Assembly (NCBI GenBank): GCA_018894105.1
Contig: CM032123.1
Coordinates: 22,607,744-22,671,743, forward strand
Source: Jacaranda mimosifolia
Taxonomy: Eukaryota; Streptophyta; Magnoliopsida; Lamiales; Bignoniaceae
Length of the DNA stretch: 64,000 bases
Direction of reading: 5' to 3'
Shown here: one piece after another, positions 39,001-54,314 of the stretch
How positions within the stretch are numbered: position 1 is the first letter of the stretch
Layout of the letters: each line of letters begins with the position of its first letter
Program-made: the position numbers and the translations under genes
Notes under the pieces: model-generated
What the model was told of the DNA's origin: nothing
Database searches by the model: none
Seen by the model: only the letters and a program-made list of their open reading frames with translations

Positions 39001-40167
39001 TTACATAAGAATATTAAAAAGATAAATACATCTAAATTACTTCTGTTAAATATAAATATATTTTATTTATTAATTCAAATATGACACAAAAAACTTGAAC
39101 AATAAAATTTTAAGTGTGTCATCCTAACTATATAATTTTAAATTACATAATAATATTAAAATAAAAAATATTCTAAACATTAGAATTTAAAATATCAAAT
39201 ATCCTTCCAATTTATTCAATTTTATTTCATACGAATTTATCATCTAATTTTTTTTTTAAAATCTAACTTATAATTTTAGGCCATATAATTTTAATAATAT
39301 TAAGTTAAAATATTTAATAATGTTAAAATAGTAAAATATCTAAAAATTTAAATAAATTTTGTTGACTTTATTTGTGAAGTTAAAAATGAAATAAAAATTA
39401 AACAATAAAAATTTAAGTCTATCCTATTATCTATATAATTCAAAATTACATAAGAATATTAAAATGATAAATACATCTAAAATAATTCTGTTAAATATAA
39501 ATATATTTTATTTATTAATTCAAATATGACGCAAAAAACTTGAACAATAAAATTTTAAGTCTGTCATCCTAACTATATAATTATAAATTACGTAATAATA
39601 TTAAAATAAAAAATATTCTAAACATTAGAATTTAAAATATCAAATATCCTTCAAATTTATAAAATTTTATTTTCAACGAATTTACCATCTAAAATTTTTT
39701 AAAAATCTAATTTATCACTTTAGGCCATATAATTTTAACAATATTAAGTTAAAATATCTAATAATGTTAAAAGAGTAAAATATCTAAAAATTTAAATAAA
39801 TTTTGTTGACTTTATTTATTAAGTTAAAAATGAAATAAAAATTAAACAATAAAAATTTAAGTCTATCCTATTATCTATATAATTCAAAATTACATAAGAA
39901 TATTAAAATGATAAATACATCTAAAATAATTCTGTTAAATATAAATATATTTTATTTATTAATTCAAATATGACACAAAAAACTTGAACAATAAAATTTT
40001 AAGTCTGTCATCCTAACTATATAATTATAAATTACATAATAATATGAAAATAAAAAATATTCTAAACATTAGAATTTAAAATATCAAATATCCTTCAAAT
40101 TTATTCAATTTTATTTCATACGAATTTATCATTTAATTTTTTTTTTTAAATCTAACTTATAATTTTA

Positions 40168-41869
40168 GGCCATATAATTTTATCAATATTAAGTTAAAAT
40201 ATCTAATAATGTTAAAAGAGTAAAATATCTAAAAATTTAAATAAATTTTGTTGACTTTAGTTATTAAGTTAAAAATGAAATAAAAATTAAACAATAAAAA
40301 TTTAAGTCTATCCTATTATCTATAAAATTCAAAATTACATAAGAATATTAAAATGATAAATACATCTAAAATAATTCTGTTAAATATAAATATATTTTAT
40401 TTATTAATTCAAATATGACACAAAAAACTTGAACAATAAAATTTTAAGTGTGTCATCCTAACTATATAATTTTAAATTACATAATAATATTAAAATAAAA
40501 AATATTCTAAACATTAGAATTTAAAATATCAAATATCCTTCCAATTTATTCAATTTTATTTCATACGAATTTATCATCTATTTTTTTTTTAAATCTAACT
40601 TATAATTTTAGGCCATATAATTTTAATAATATTAAGTTAAAATATTTAATAATGTTAAAATAGTAAAATATCTAAAAATTTAAATAAATTTTGTTGACTT
40701 TATTTGTGAAGTTAAAAATGAAATAAAAATTAAACAATAAAAATTTAAGTCTATCCTATTATCTATATAATTCAAAATTACATAAGAATATTAAAATGAT
40801 AAATACATCTAAAATAATTCTGTTAAATATAAATATATTTTATTTATTAATTCAAATATGACGCAAAAAACTTGAACAATAAAATTTTAAATCTGTCATC
40901 CTAACTATATAATTATAAATTACGTAATAATATTAAAATAAAAAATATTCTAAACATTAGAATTTAAAATATCAAATATCCTTCAAATTTATAAAATTTT
41001 ATTTTCAACGAATTTACCATCTAAAATTTTTTAAAAATCTAATTTATCACTTTAGGCCATATAATTTTAACAATATTAAGTTAAAATATCTAATAATGTT
41101 AAAAGAGTAAAATATCTAAAAATTTAAATAAATTTTGTTGACTTTAGTTATTAAGTTAAAAATGAAATAAAAATTAAACAATAAAAATTTAAGTCTATCC
41201 TATTATCTATAAAATTCAAAATTACATAAGAATATTAAAATGATAAATACATCTAAAATAATTCTGTTAAATATAAATATATTTTATTTATTAATTCAAA
41301 TATGACACAAAAAACTTGAACAATAAAATTTTAAGTCTGTCATCCTAACTATATAATTATAAATTACATAATAATATGAAAATAAAAAATATTCTAAACA
41401 TTAGAATTTAAAATATCAAATATCCTTCAAATTTATTCAATTTTATTTCATACGAATTTATCATTTAATTTTTTTTTTTAAATCTAACTTATAATTTTAG
41501 GCCATATAATTTTAACAATATTAAGTTAAAATATCTAATAATGTTAAAAGAGTAAAATATCTAAAAATTTAAATAAATTTTGTTGACTTTATTTATTAAG
41601 TTAAAAATGAAATAAAAATTAAACAATAAAAATTTAAGTCTATCCTATTATCTATATAATTCAAAATTACATAAGAATATTAAAATGATAAATACATCTA
41701 AATTACTTCTGTTAAATATAAATATATTTTATTTATTAATTCAAATATGACACAAAAAACTTGAACAATAAAATTTTAAGTGTGTCATCCTAACTATATA
41801 ATTTTAAATTACATAATAATATTAAAATAAAAAATATTCTAAACATTAGAATTTAAAATATCAAATATC
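40168..41869 (+). repeat. Duplicated segment, copy 2 (13-monomer offset)
   Basis: This is the partner of 34390-36091 at exactly 5778 bp, or 13 monomers. The upstream boundary falls inside a monomer: the start of the monomer is type II/H here but type I in copy 1, and the two become alike only after GGCC. A single private change (TTTATCAATATT for TTTAACAATATT) is seen at about 40181. The following trimer (anchors 41055, 41500, 41945) is repeated once more at 1334 bp downstream. Confidence 0.75.
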
Positions 41870-44800
41870 CTTCCAATTTATTCAATTTTATTTCATACGA
41901 ATTTATCATCTAATTTTTTTTTTTAAATCTAACTTATAATTTTAGGCCATATAATTTTAATAATATTAAGTTAAAATATTTAATAATGTTAAAATAGTAA
42001 AATATCTAAAAATTTAAATAAATTTTGTTGACTTTATTTGTGAAGTTAAAAATGAAATAAAAATTAAACAATAAAAATTTAAGTCTATCCTATTATCTAT
42101 ATAATTCAAAATTACATAAGAATATTAAAATGATAAATACATCTAAAATAATTCTGTTAAATATAAATATATTTTATTTATTAATTCAAATATGACGCAA
42201 AAAACTTGAACAATAAAATTTTAAATCTGTCATCCTAACTATATAATTATAAATTACGTAATAATATTAAAATAAAAAATATTCTAAACATTAGAATTTA
42301 AAATATCAAATATCCTTCAAATTTATAAAATTTTATTTTCAACGAATTTACCATCTAAAATTTTTTAAAAATCTAATTTATCACTTTAGGCCATATAATT
42401 TTAACAATATTAAGTTAAAATATCTAATAATGTTAAAAGAGTAAAATATCTAAAAATTTAAATAAATTTTGTTGACTTTAGTTATTAAGTTAAAAATGAA
42501 ATAAAAATTAAACAATAAAAATTTAAGTCTATCCTATTATCTATAAAATTCAAAATTACATAAGAATATTAAAATGATAAATACATCTAAAATAATTCTG
42601 TTAAATATAAATATATTTTATTTATTAATTCAAATATGACACAAAAAACTTGAACAATAAAATTTTAAGTCTGTCATCCTAACTATATAATTATAAATTA
42701 CATAATAATATGAAAATAAAAAATATTCTAAACATTAGAATTTAAAATATCAAATATCCTTCAAATTTATTCAATTTTATTTCATACGAATTTATCATTT
42801 AATTTTTTTTTTTAAATCTAACTTATAATTTTAGGCCATATAATTTTAACAATATTAAGTTAAAATATCTAATAATGTTAAAAGAGTAAAATATCTAAAA
42901 ATTTAAATAAATTTTGTTGACTTTATTTATTAAGTTAAAAATGAAATAAAAATTAAACAATAAAAATTTAAGTCTATCCTATTATCTATATAATTCAAAA
43001 TTACATAAGAATATTAAAATGATAAATACATCTAAATTACTTCTGTTAAATATAAATATATTTTATTTATTAATTCAAATATGACACAAAAAACTTGAAC
43101 AATAAAATTTTAAGTGTGTCATCCTAACTATATAATTTTAAATTACATAATAATATTAAAATAAAAAATATTCTAAACATTAGAATTTAAAATATCAAAT
43201 ATCCTTCCAATTTATTCAATTTTATTTCATACGAATTTATCATCTAATTTTTTTTTTTAAATCTAACTTATAATTTTAGGCCATATAATTTTAATAATAT
43301 TAAGTTAAAATATTTAATAATGTTAAAATAGTAAAATATCTAAAAATTTAAATAAATTTTGTTGACTTTATTTGTGAAGTTAAAAATGAAATAAAAATTA
43401 AACAATAAAAATTTAAGTCTATCCTATTATCTATATAATTCAAAATTACATAAGAATATTAAAATGATAAATACATCTAAAATAATTCTGTTAAATATAA
43501 ATATATTTTATTTATTAATTCAAATATGACGCAAAAAACTTGAACAATAAAATTTTAAGTCTGTCATCCTAACTATATAATTATAAATTACGTAATAATA
43601 TTAAAATAAAAAATATTCTAAACATTAGAATTTAAAATATCAAATATCCTTCAAATTTATAAAATTTTATTTTCAACGAATTTACCATCTAAAATTTTTT
43701 AAAAATCTAATTTATCACTTTAGGCCATATAATTTTAACAATATTAAGTTAAAATATCTAATAATGTTAAAAGAGTAAAATATCTAAAAATTTAAATAAA
43801 TTTTGTTGACTTTATTTATTAAGTTAAAAATGAAATAAAAATTAAACAATAAAAATTTAAGTCTATCCTATTATCTATATAATTCAAAATTACATAAGAA
43901 TATTAAAAAGATAAATACATCTAAATTACTTCTGTTAAATATAAATATATTTTATTTATTAATTCAAATATGACACAAAAAACTTGAACAATAAAATTTT
44001 AAGTGTGTCATCCTAACTATATAATTTTAAATTACATAATAATATTAAAATAAAAAATATTCTAAACATTAGAATTTAAAATATCAAATATCCTTCCAAT
44101 TTATTCAATTTTATTTCATACGAATTTATCATCTAATTTTTTTTTTTAAATCTAACTTATAATTTTAGGCCATATAATTTTAATAATATTAAGTTAAAAT
44201 ATTTAATAATGTTAAAATAGTAAAATATCTAAAAATTTAAATAAATTTTGTTGACTTTATTTGTGAAGTTAAAAATGAAATAAAAATTAAACAATAAAAA
44301 TTTAAGTCTATCCTATTATCTATATAATTCAAAATTACATAAGAATATTAAAATGATAAATACATCTAAAATAATTCTGTTAAATATAAATATATTTTAT
44401 TTATTAATTCAAATATGACGCAAAAAACTTGAACAATAAAATTTTAAGTCTGTCATCCTAACTATATAATTATAAATTACGTAATAATATTAAAATAAAA
44501 AATATTCTAAACATTAGAATTTAAAATATCAAATATCCTTCAAATTTATAAAATTTTATTTTCAACGAATTTACCATCTAAAATTTTTTAAAAATCTAAT
44601 TTATCACTTTAGGCCATATAATTTTAACAATATTAAGTTAAAATATCTAATAATGTTAAAAGAGTAAAATATCTAAAAATTTAAATAAATTTTGTTGACT
44701 TTATTTATTAAGTTAAAAATGAAATAAAAATTAAACAATAAAAATTTAAGTCTATCCTATTATCTATATAATTCAAAATTACATAAGAATATTAAAATGA

Positions 44801-47202
44801 TAAATACATCTAAATTACTTCTGTTAAATATAAATATATTTTATTTATTAATTCAAATATGACACAAAAAACTTGAACAATAAAATTTTAAGTGTGTCAT
44901 CCTAACTATATAATTTTAAATTACATAATAATATTAAAATAAAAAATATTCTAAACATTAGAATTTAAAATATCAAATATCCTTCCAATTTATTCAATTT
45001 TATTTCATACGAATTTATCATCTAATTTTTTTTTTTAAATCTAACTTATAATTTTAGGCCATATAATTTTAATAATATTAAGTTAAAATATTTAATAATG
45101 TTAAAATAGTAAAATATCTAAAAATTTAAATAAATTTTGTTGACTTTATTTGTGAAGTTAAAAATGAAATAAAAATTAAACAATAAAAATTTAAGTCTAT
45201 CCTATTATCTATATAATTCAAAATTACATAAGAATATTAAAATGATAAATACATCTAAAATAATTCTGTTAAATATAAATATATTTTATTTATTAATTCA
45301 AATATGACGCAAAAAACTTGAACAATAAAATTTTAAATCTGTCATCCTAACTATATAATTATAAATTACGTAATAATATTAAAATAAAAAATATTCTAAA
45401 CATTAGAATTTAAAATATCAAATATCCTTCAAATTTATAAAATTTTATTTTCAACGAATTTACCATCTAAAATTTTTTAAAAATCTAATTTATCACTTTA
45501 GGCCATATAATTTTAACAATATTAAGTTAAAATATCTACTAATGTTAAAAGAGTAAAATATCTAAAAATTTAAATAAATTTTGTTGACTTTATTTATTAA
45601 GTTAAAAATGAAATAAAAATTAAACAATAAAAATTTAAGTCTATCCTATTATCTATATAATTCAAAATTACATAAGAATATTAAAATGATAAATACATCT
45701 AAAATAATTCTGTTAAATATAAATATATTTTATTTATTAATTCAAATATGACACAAAAAACTTGAACAATAAAATTTTAAGTCTGTCATCCTAACTATAT
45801 AATTATAAATTACATAATAATATGAAAATAAAAAATATTCTAAACATTAGAATTTAAAATATCAAATATCCTTCAAATTTATTCAATTTTATTTCATACG
45901 AATTTATCATTTAATTTTTTTTTTAAATCTAACTTATAATTTTAGGCCATATAATTTTAACAATATTAAGTTAAAATATCTAATAATGTTAAAAGAGTAA
46001 AATATCTAAAAATTTAAATAAATTTTGTTGACTTTATTTATTAAGTTAAAAATGAAATAAAAATTAAACAATAAAAATTTAAGTCTATCCTATTATCTAT
46101 ATAATTCAAAATTACATAAGAATATTAAAATGATAAATACATCTAAAATAATTCTGTTAAATATAAATATATTTTATTTATTAATTCAAATATGACGCAA
46201 AAAACTTGAACAATAAAATTTTAAATCTGTCATCCTAACTATATAATTATAAATTACGTAATAATATTAAAATAAAAAATATTCTAAACATTAGAATTTA
46301 AAATATCAAATATCCTTCAAATTTATAAAATTTTATTTTCAACGAATTTACCATCTAAAATTTTTTAAAAATCTAATTTATCACTTTAGGCCATATAATT
46401 TTAACAATATTAAGTTAAAATATCTACTAATGTTAAAAGAGTAAAATATCTAAAAATTTAAATAAATTTTGTTGACTTTATTTATTAAGTTAAAAATGAA
46501 ATAAAAATTAAACAATAAAAATTTAAGTCTATCCTATTATCTATATAATTCAAAATTACATAAGAATATTAAAATGATAAATACATCTAAAATAATTCTG
46601 TTAAATATAAATATATTTTATTTATTAATTCAAATATGACACAAAAAACTTGAACAATAAAATTTTAAGTCTGTCATCCTAACTATATAATTATAAATTA
46701 CATAATAATATGAAAATAAAAAATATTCTAAACATTAGAATTTAAAATATCAAATATCCTTCAAATTTATTCAATTTTATTTCATACGAATTTATCATTT
46801 AATTTTTTTTTTAAATCTAACTTATAATTTTAGGCCATATAATTTTAACAATATTAAGTTAAAATATCTAATAATGTTAAAAGAGTAAAATATCTAAAAA
46901 TTTAAATAAATTTTGTTGACTTTATTTATTAAGTTAAAAATGAAATAAAAATTAAACAATAAAAATTTAAGTCTATCCTATTATCTATATAATTCAAAAT
47001 TACATAAGAATATTAAAATGATAAATACATCTAAATTACTTCTGTTAAATATAAATATATTTTATTTATTAATTCAAATATGACACAAAAAACTTGAACA
47101 ATAAAATTTTAAGTGTGTCATCCTAACTATATAATTTTAAATTACATAATAATATTAAAATAAAAAATATTCTAAACATTAGAATTTAAAATATCAAATA
47201 TC

Positions 47203-49426
47203 CTTCCAATTTATTCAATTTTATTTCATACGAATTTATCATCTAATTTTTTTTTTTAAATCTAACTTATAATTTTAGGCCATATAATTTTAATAATATT
47301 AAGTTAAAATATTTAATAATGTTAAAATAGTAAAATATCTAAAAATTTAAATAAATTTTGTTGACTTTATTTGTGAAGTTAAAAATGAAATAAAAATTAA
47401 ACAATAAAAATTTAAGTCTATCCTATTATCTATATAATTCAAAATTACATAAGAATATTAAAATGATAAATACATCTAAAATAATTCTGTTAAATATAAA
47501 TATATTTTATTTATTAATTCAAATATGACGCAAAAAACTTGAACAATAAAATTTTAAATCTGTCATCCTAACTATATAATTATAAATTACATAATAATAT
47601 TAAAATAAAAAATATTCTAAACATTAGAATTTAAAATATCAAATATCCTTCCAATTTATTCAATTTTATTTCATACGAATTTATCATCTAATTTTTTTTT
47701 TTAAATCTAACTTATAATTTTAGGCCATATAATTTTAATAATATTAAGTTAAAATATTTAATAATGTTAAAATAGTAAAATATCTAAAAATTTAAATAAA
47801 TTTTGTTGACTTTATTTGTGAAGTTAAAAATGAAATAAAAATTAAACAATAAAAATTTAAGTCTATCCTATTATCTATATAATTCAAAATTACATAAGAA
47901 TATTAAAATGATAAATACATCTAAAATAATTCTGTTAAATATAAATATATTTTATTTATTAATTCAAATATGACGCAAAAAACTTGAACAATAAAATTTT
48001 AAGTCTGTCATCCTAACTATATAATTATAAATTACGTAATAATATTAAAATAAAAAATATTCTAAACATTAGAATTTAAAATATCAAATATCCTTCAAAT
48101 TTATAAAATTTTATTTTCTACGAATTTACCATCTAAAATTTTTTAAAAATCTAATTTATCACTTTAGGCCATATAATTTTAACAATATTAAGTTAAAATA
48201 TCTAATAATGTTAAAAGAGTAAAATATCTAAAAATTTAAATAAATTTTGTTGACTTTATTTATTAAGTTAAAAATGAAATAAAAATTAAACAATAAAAAT
48301 TTAAGTCTATCCTATTATCTATATAATTCAAAATTACATAAGAATATTAAAAAGATAAATACATCTAAATTACTTCTGTTAAATATAAATATATTTTATT
48401 TATTAATTCAAATATGACACAAAAAACTTGAACAATAAAATTTTAAGTGTGTCATCCTAACTATATAATTTTAAATTACATAATAATATTAAAATAAAAA
48501 ATATTCTAAACATTAGAATTTAAAATATCAAATATCCTTCCAATTTATTCAATTTTATTTCATACGAATTTATCATCTAATTTTTTTTTTTTAAATCTAA
48601 CTTATAATTTTAGGCCATATAATTTTAATAATATTAAGTTAAAATATTTAATAATGTTAAAATAGTAAAATATCTAAAAATTTAAATAAATTTTGTTGAC
48701 TTTATTTGTGAAGTTAAAAATGAAATAAAAATTAAACAATAAAAATTTAAGTCTATCCTATTATCTATATAATTCAAAATTACATAAGAATATTAAAATG
48801 ATAAATACATCTAAAATAATTCTGTTAAATATAAATATATTTTATTTATTAATTCAAATATGACGCAAAAAACTTGAACAATAAAATTTTAAGTCTGTCA
48901 TCCTAACTATATAATTATAAATTACGTAATAATATTAAAATAAAAAATATTCTAAACATTAGAATTTAAAATATCAAATATCCTTCAAATTTATAAAATT
49001 TTATTTTCTACGAATTTACCATCTAAAATTTTTTAAAAATCTAATTTATCACTTTAGGCCATATAATTTTAACAATATTAAGTTAAAATATCTAATAATG
49101 TTAAAAGAGTAAAATATCTAAAAATTTAAATAAATTTTGTTGACTTTATTTATTAAGTTAAAAATGAAATAAAAATTAAACAATAAAAATTTAAGTCTAT
49201 CCTATTATCTATATAATTCAAAATTACATAAGAATATTAAAATGATAAATACATCTAAATTACTTCTGTTAAATATAAATATATTTTATTTATTAATTCA
49301 AATATGACACAAAAAACTTGAACAATAAAATTTTAAGTGTGTCATCCTAACTATATAATTTTAAATTACATAATAATATTAAAATAAAAAATATTCTAAA
49401 CATTAGAATTTAAAATATCAAATATC
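47203..49426 (+). repeat. Pentameric HOR P1, copy 1
   Basis: Five monomers with anchors 47278, 47723, 48167, 48613 and 49057. The order is type II with AAATCTG and ATTACATAAT, type II, type I (TTCTACGAA with AAAAAGATA), type II with a longer T tract, and type I (TTCTACGAA). Two type II monomers stand side by side at the start, which breaks the I/II alternation. The longer T tract gives a 446-bp step that is reproduced in the next copy. Confidence 0.85.
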
Positions 49427-51649
49427 CTTCCAATTTATTCAATTTTATTTCATACGAATTTATCATCTAATTTTTTTTTTTAAATCTAACTTATAATTTT
49501 AGGCCATATAATTTTAATAATATTAAGTTAAAATATTTAATAATGTTAAAATAGTAAAATATCTAAAAATTTAAATAATTTTGTTGACTTTATTTGTGAA
49601 GTTAAAAATGAAATAAAAATTAAACAATAAAAATTTAAGTCTATCCTATTATCTATATAATTCAAAATTACATAAGAATATTAAAATGATAAATACATCT
49701 AAAATAATTCTGTTAAATATAAATATATTTTATTTATTAATTCAAATATGACGCAAAAAACTTGAACAATAAAATTTTAAATCTGTCATCCTAACTATAT
49801 AATTATAAATTACATAATAATATTAAAATAAAAAATATTCTAAACATTAGAATTTAAAATATCAAATATCCTTCCAATTTATTCAATTTTATTTCATACG
49901 AATTTATCATCTAATTTTTTTTTTTAAATCTAACTTATAATTTTAGGCCATATAATTTTAATAATATTAAGTTAAAATATTTAATAATGTTAAAATAGTA
50001 AAATATCTAAAAATTTAAATAAATTTTGTTGACTTTATTTGTGAAGTTAAAAATGAAATAAAAATTAAACAATAAAAATTTAAGTCTATCCTATTATCTA
50101 TATAATTCAAAATTACATAAGAATATTAAAATGATAAATACATCTAAAATAATTCTGTTAAATATAAATATATTTTATTTATTAATTCAAATATGACGCA
50201 AAAAACTTGAACAATAAAATTTTAAGTCTGTCATCCTAACTATATAATTATAAATTACGTAATAATATTAAAATAAAAAATATTCTAAACATTAGAATTT
50301 AAAATATCAAATATCCTTCAAATTTATAAAATTTTATTTTCTACGAATTTACCATCTAAAATTTTTTAAAAATCTAATTTATCACTTTAGGCCATATAAT
50401 TTTAACAATATTAAGTTAAAATATCTAATAATGTTAAAAGAGTAAAATATCTAAAAATTTAAATAAATTTTGTTGACTTTATTTATTAAGTTAAAAATGA
50501 AATAAAAATTAAACAATAAAAATTTAAGTCTATCCTATTATCTATATAATTCAAAATTACATAAGAATATTAAAAAGATAAATACATCTAAATTACTTCT
50601 GTTAAATATAAATATATTTTATTTATTAATTCAAATATGACACAAAAAACTTGAACAATAAAATTTTAAGTGTGTCATCCTAACTATATAATTTTAAATT
50701 ACATAATAATATTAAAATAAAAAATATTCTAAACATTAGAATTTAAAATATCAAATATCCTTCCAATTTATTCAATTTTATTTCATACGAATTTATCATC
50801 TAATTTTTTTTTTTTAAATCTAACTTATAATTTTAGGCCATATAATTTTAATAATATTAAGTTAAAATATTTAATAATGTTAAAATAGTAAAATATCTAA
50901 AAATTTAAATAAATTTTGTTGACTTTATTTGTGAAGTTAAAAATGAAATAAAAATTAAACAATAAAAATTTAAGTCTATCCTATTATCTATATAATTCAA
51001 AATTACATAAGAATATTAAAATGATAAATACATCTAAAATAATTCTGTTAAATATAAATATATTTTATTTATTAATTCAAATATGACGCAAAAAACTTGA
51101 ACAATAAAATTTTAAGTCTGTCATCCTAACTATATAATTATAAATTACGTAATAATATTAAAATAAAAAATATTCTAAACATTAGAATTTAAAATATCAA
51201 ATATCCTTCAAATTTATAAAATTTTATTTTCTACGAATTTACCATCTAAAATTTTTTAAAAATCTAATTTATCACTTTAGGCCATATAATTTTAACAATA
51301 TTAAGTTAAAATATCTAATAATGTTAAAAGAGTAAAATATCTAAAAATTTAAATAAATTTTGTTGACTTTATTTATTAAGTTAAAAATGAAATAAAAATT
51401 AAACAATAAAAATTTAAGTCTATCCTATTATCTATATAATTCAAAATTACATAAGAATATTAAAATGATAAATACATCTAAATTACTTCTGTTAAATATA
51501 AATATATTTTATTTATTAATTCAAATATGACACAAAAAACTTGAACAATAAAATTTTAAGTGTGTCATCCTAACTATATAATTTTAAATTACATAATAAT
51601 ATTAAAATAAAAAATATTCTAAACATTAGAATTTAAAATATCAAATATC
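49427..51649 (+). repeat. Pentameric HOR P1, copy 2
   Basis: Anchors 49502, 49946, 50390, 50836 and 51280 repeat the previous pentamer at 2223-2224 bp. Diagnostic sites match in all five monomers. A single-base deletion in the first monomer (AAATAATTTTG for AAATAAATTTTG, near 49577) distinguishes this copy. Confidence 0.85.
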
Positions 51650-52168
51650 CTTCCAATTTATTCAATTTTATTTCATACGAATTTATCATCTAATTTTTTT
51701 TTTTAAATCTAACTTATAATTTTAGGCCATATAATTTTAATAATATTAAGTTAAAATATTTAATAATGTTAAAATAGTAAAATATCTAAAAATTTAAATA
51801 AATTTTGTTGACTTTATTTGTGAAGTTAAAAATGAAATAAAAATTAAACAATAAAAATTTAAGTCTATCCTATTATCTATATAATTCAAAATTACATAAG
51901 AATATTAAAATGATAAATACATCTAAAATTATTCTGTTAAATATAAATATATTTTATTTATTAATTCAAATATGACGCAAAAAACTTGAACAATAAAATT
52001 TTAAGTCTGTCATCCTAACTATATAATTATAAATTACGTAATAATATTAAAATAAAAAATATTCTAAACATTAGAATTTAAAATATCAAATATCCTTCAA
52101 ATTTATAAAATTTTATTTTCAACGAATTTACCATCTAAAATTTTTTAAAAATCTAATTTATCACTTTA

Positions 52169-54314
52169 GGCCATATAATTTTAATAATATTAAGTTAAAA
52201 TATTTAATAATGTTAAAATAGTAAAATATCTAAAAATTTAAATAAATTTTGTTGACTTTATTTGTGAAGTTAAAAATGAAATAAAAATTAAACAATAAAA
52301 ATTTAAGTCTATCCTATTATCTATATAATTCAAAATTACATAAGAATATTAAAATGATAAATAACTCTAAATTAATTCTGTTAAATATAAATATATTTAA
52401 TTTATTAATTCAAATATGACGCAAAAAACTTGAACAATAAAATTTTAAGTCTGTCATCCTAACTATATAATTATAAATTACAAAATAATATTAAAATAAA
52501 AAATATTCTAAACATTAGAATTTAAAATATCAAATATCCTTCAAATTTATTCAATTTTATTTCATACGAATTTATCATCTAATTTTTTTTTTAAAATCTA
52601 ACTTATAATTTTAGGCCATATAATTTCAATAACATTAAGTTAAAATATTTAATAATGTTAAAATAGTAAAATATCTAAAAATTTAAATAAATTTTGTTGA
52701 CTTTATTTGTTAAGTTAAAAATGAAATAAAAATTAAACAGTAAAAATTTAAGTCTATCCTATTATCTATATAATTCAAAATTACATAAGAATATTAAAAT
52801 GATAAATACATCTAAAATAATTCTGTTAAATATAAATATATTTTATTTATTAATTCAAATATGACACAAAAAACTTGAACAATAAAATTTTAAGTCTGTC
52901 ATCCTAACTATATAATTATAAATTACATAATAATATTAAAATAAAAAATATTCTAAACATTAGAATTTAAAATATCAAATATCCTTCAAATTTATTCAAT
53001 TTTATTTCATACGAATTTATCATCTAATTTTTTTTTAAATCTAACTTATAATTTTAGGCCATATAATTTTAATAATATTAAGTTAAAATATTTAATAATG
53101 TTAAAATAGTAAAATATCTAAAAATTTAAATAAATTTTGTTGATTTTATTTGTGAAGTTAAAAATGAAATAAAAATTAAACAACAAAAATTTAAGTCTAT
53201 CCTATTATCTATATAATTCAAAATTACATAAGAATATTAAAATGATAAATACATCTAAAATAATTCTGTTAAATATAAATATATTTTATTTATTAATTCA
53301 AATATGACACAAAAAACTTGAACAATAAAATTTTAAGTCTGTCATCCTAACTATATAATTACAAATTACATAATAATATTAAAATAAAAAATATTCTAAA
53401 CATTAGAATTTAAAATATCAAATATCCTTCAAATTTATTAAATTTTATTTCATACGAATTTATCATCTAATTTTTTTTTTTAAATCTAACTTATAATTTT
53501 AGGCCATATAATTTTAATAATATTAAGTTAAAATATTTAATAATGTTAAAATAGTAAAATATTTAAAAATTTAAATAAATTTTGTTGACTTTATTTGTGA
53601 AGTTAAAAATGAAATAAAAGGTAAACAATAAAAATTTAAGTCTATCCTATTATCTATATAATTCAAAATTACATAAGAATATTAAAATGATAAATAACTC
53701 TAAATTAATTCTGTTAAATATAAATATATTTTATTTATTAATTCAAATATGACGCAAAAAACTTGAACAATAAAATTTTAAGTCTGTCATCCTAACTATA
53801 TAATTATAAATTACAAAATAATATTAAAATAAAAAATATTCTAAACATTAGAATTTAAAATATCAAATATCCTTCAAATTTATTCAATTTTATTTCATAC
53901 AAATTTATCATCTAATTTTTTTTTAAATCTAACTTATAATTTTAGGCCATTTAATTTTAATAATATTAAGTTAAAATATTTAATAATGTTAAAATAGTAA
54001 AATATCTAAAAATTTAAATAAATTTTGTTGACTTTATTTGTGAAGTTAAAAATGAAATAAAAATTAAACAATAAAAATTTAAGTCTATCCTATTATCTAT
54101 ATAATTCAAAATTACATAAGAATATTAAAATGATAAATACATCTAAAATAATTCTGTTAAATATAAATATATTTTATTTATTAATTCAAATATGACGCAA
54201 AAAACTTGAACAATAAAATTTTAAGTCTGTCATCCTAACTATATAATTATAAATTACGTAATAATATTAAAATAAAAAATATTCTAAACATTAGAATTTA
54301 AAATATCAAATATC
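52169..54314 (+). repeat. Duplicated segment, copy 1 (12-monomer offset)
   Basis: Anchors 52169, 52614, 53057, 53502 and 53945. The segment carries a set of uncommon changes: AACTCTAAATTAATT with ATTACAAAATAAT; AATTTCAATAACATT; GTTGATTTTATT with AACAACAAAA; AAAGGTAAAC at 53617-53626; and CATACAAATTT. All recur 5333 bp downstream. The first monomer is type I before GGCC and type II after it. Confidence 0.85.

Larger units (their letters stand above)
32537..47202 (+). repeat. Rearranged middle domain of mixed HORs
   Basis: Thirty-three monomers (anchors 32612 to 46833) mix dimer runs carrying AAAAAGATA with H-led trimers. They include monomers with two marker changes found only here: GACTTTAGTTATTAAG and CTATAAAATTC, together at anchors 34390, 35277, 40168, 41055 and 42389. 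ATCTACTAATG marks the monomers at 33502, 45501 and 46389. Spacing of GGCC anchors stays at 443-446 bp throughout, including across the points where HOR type changes, so the changes came from in-register exchange rather than deletion of partial units. Confidence 0.75.
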
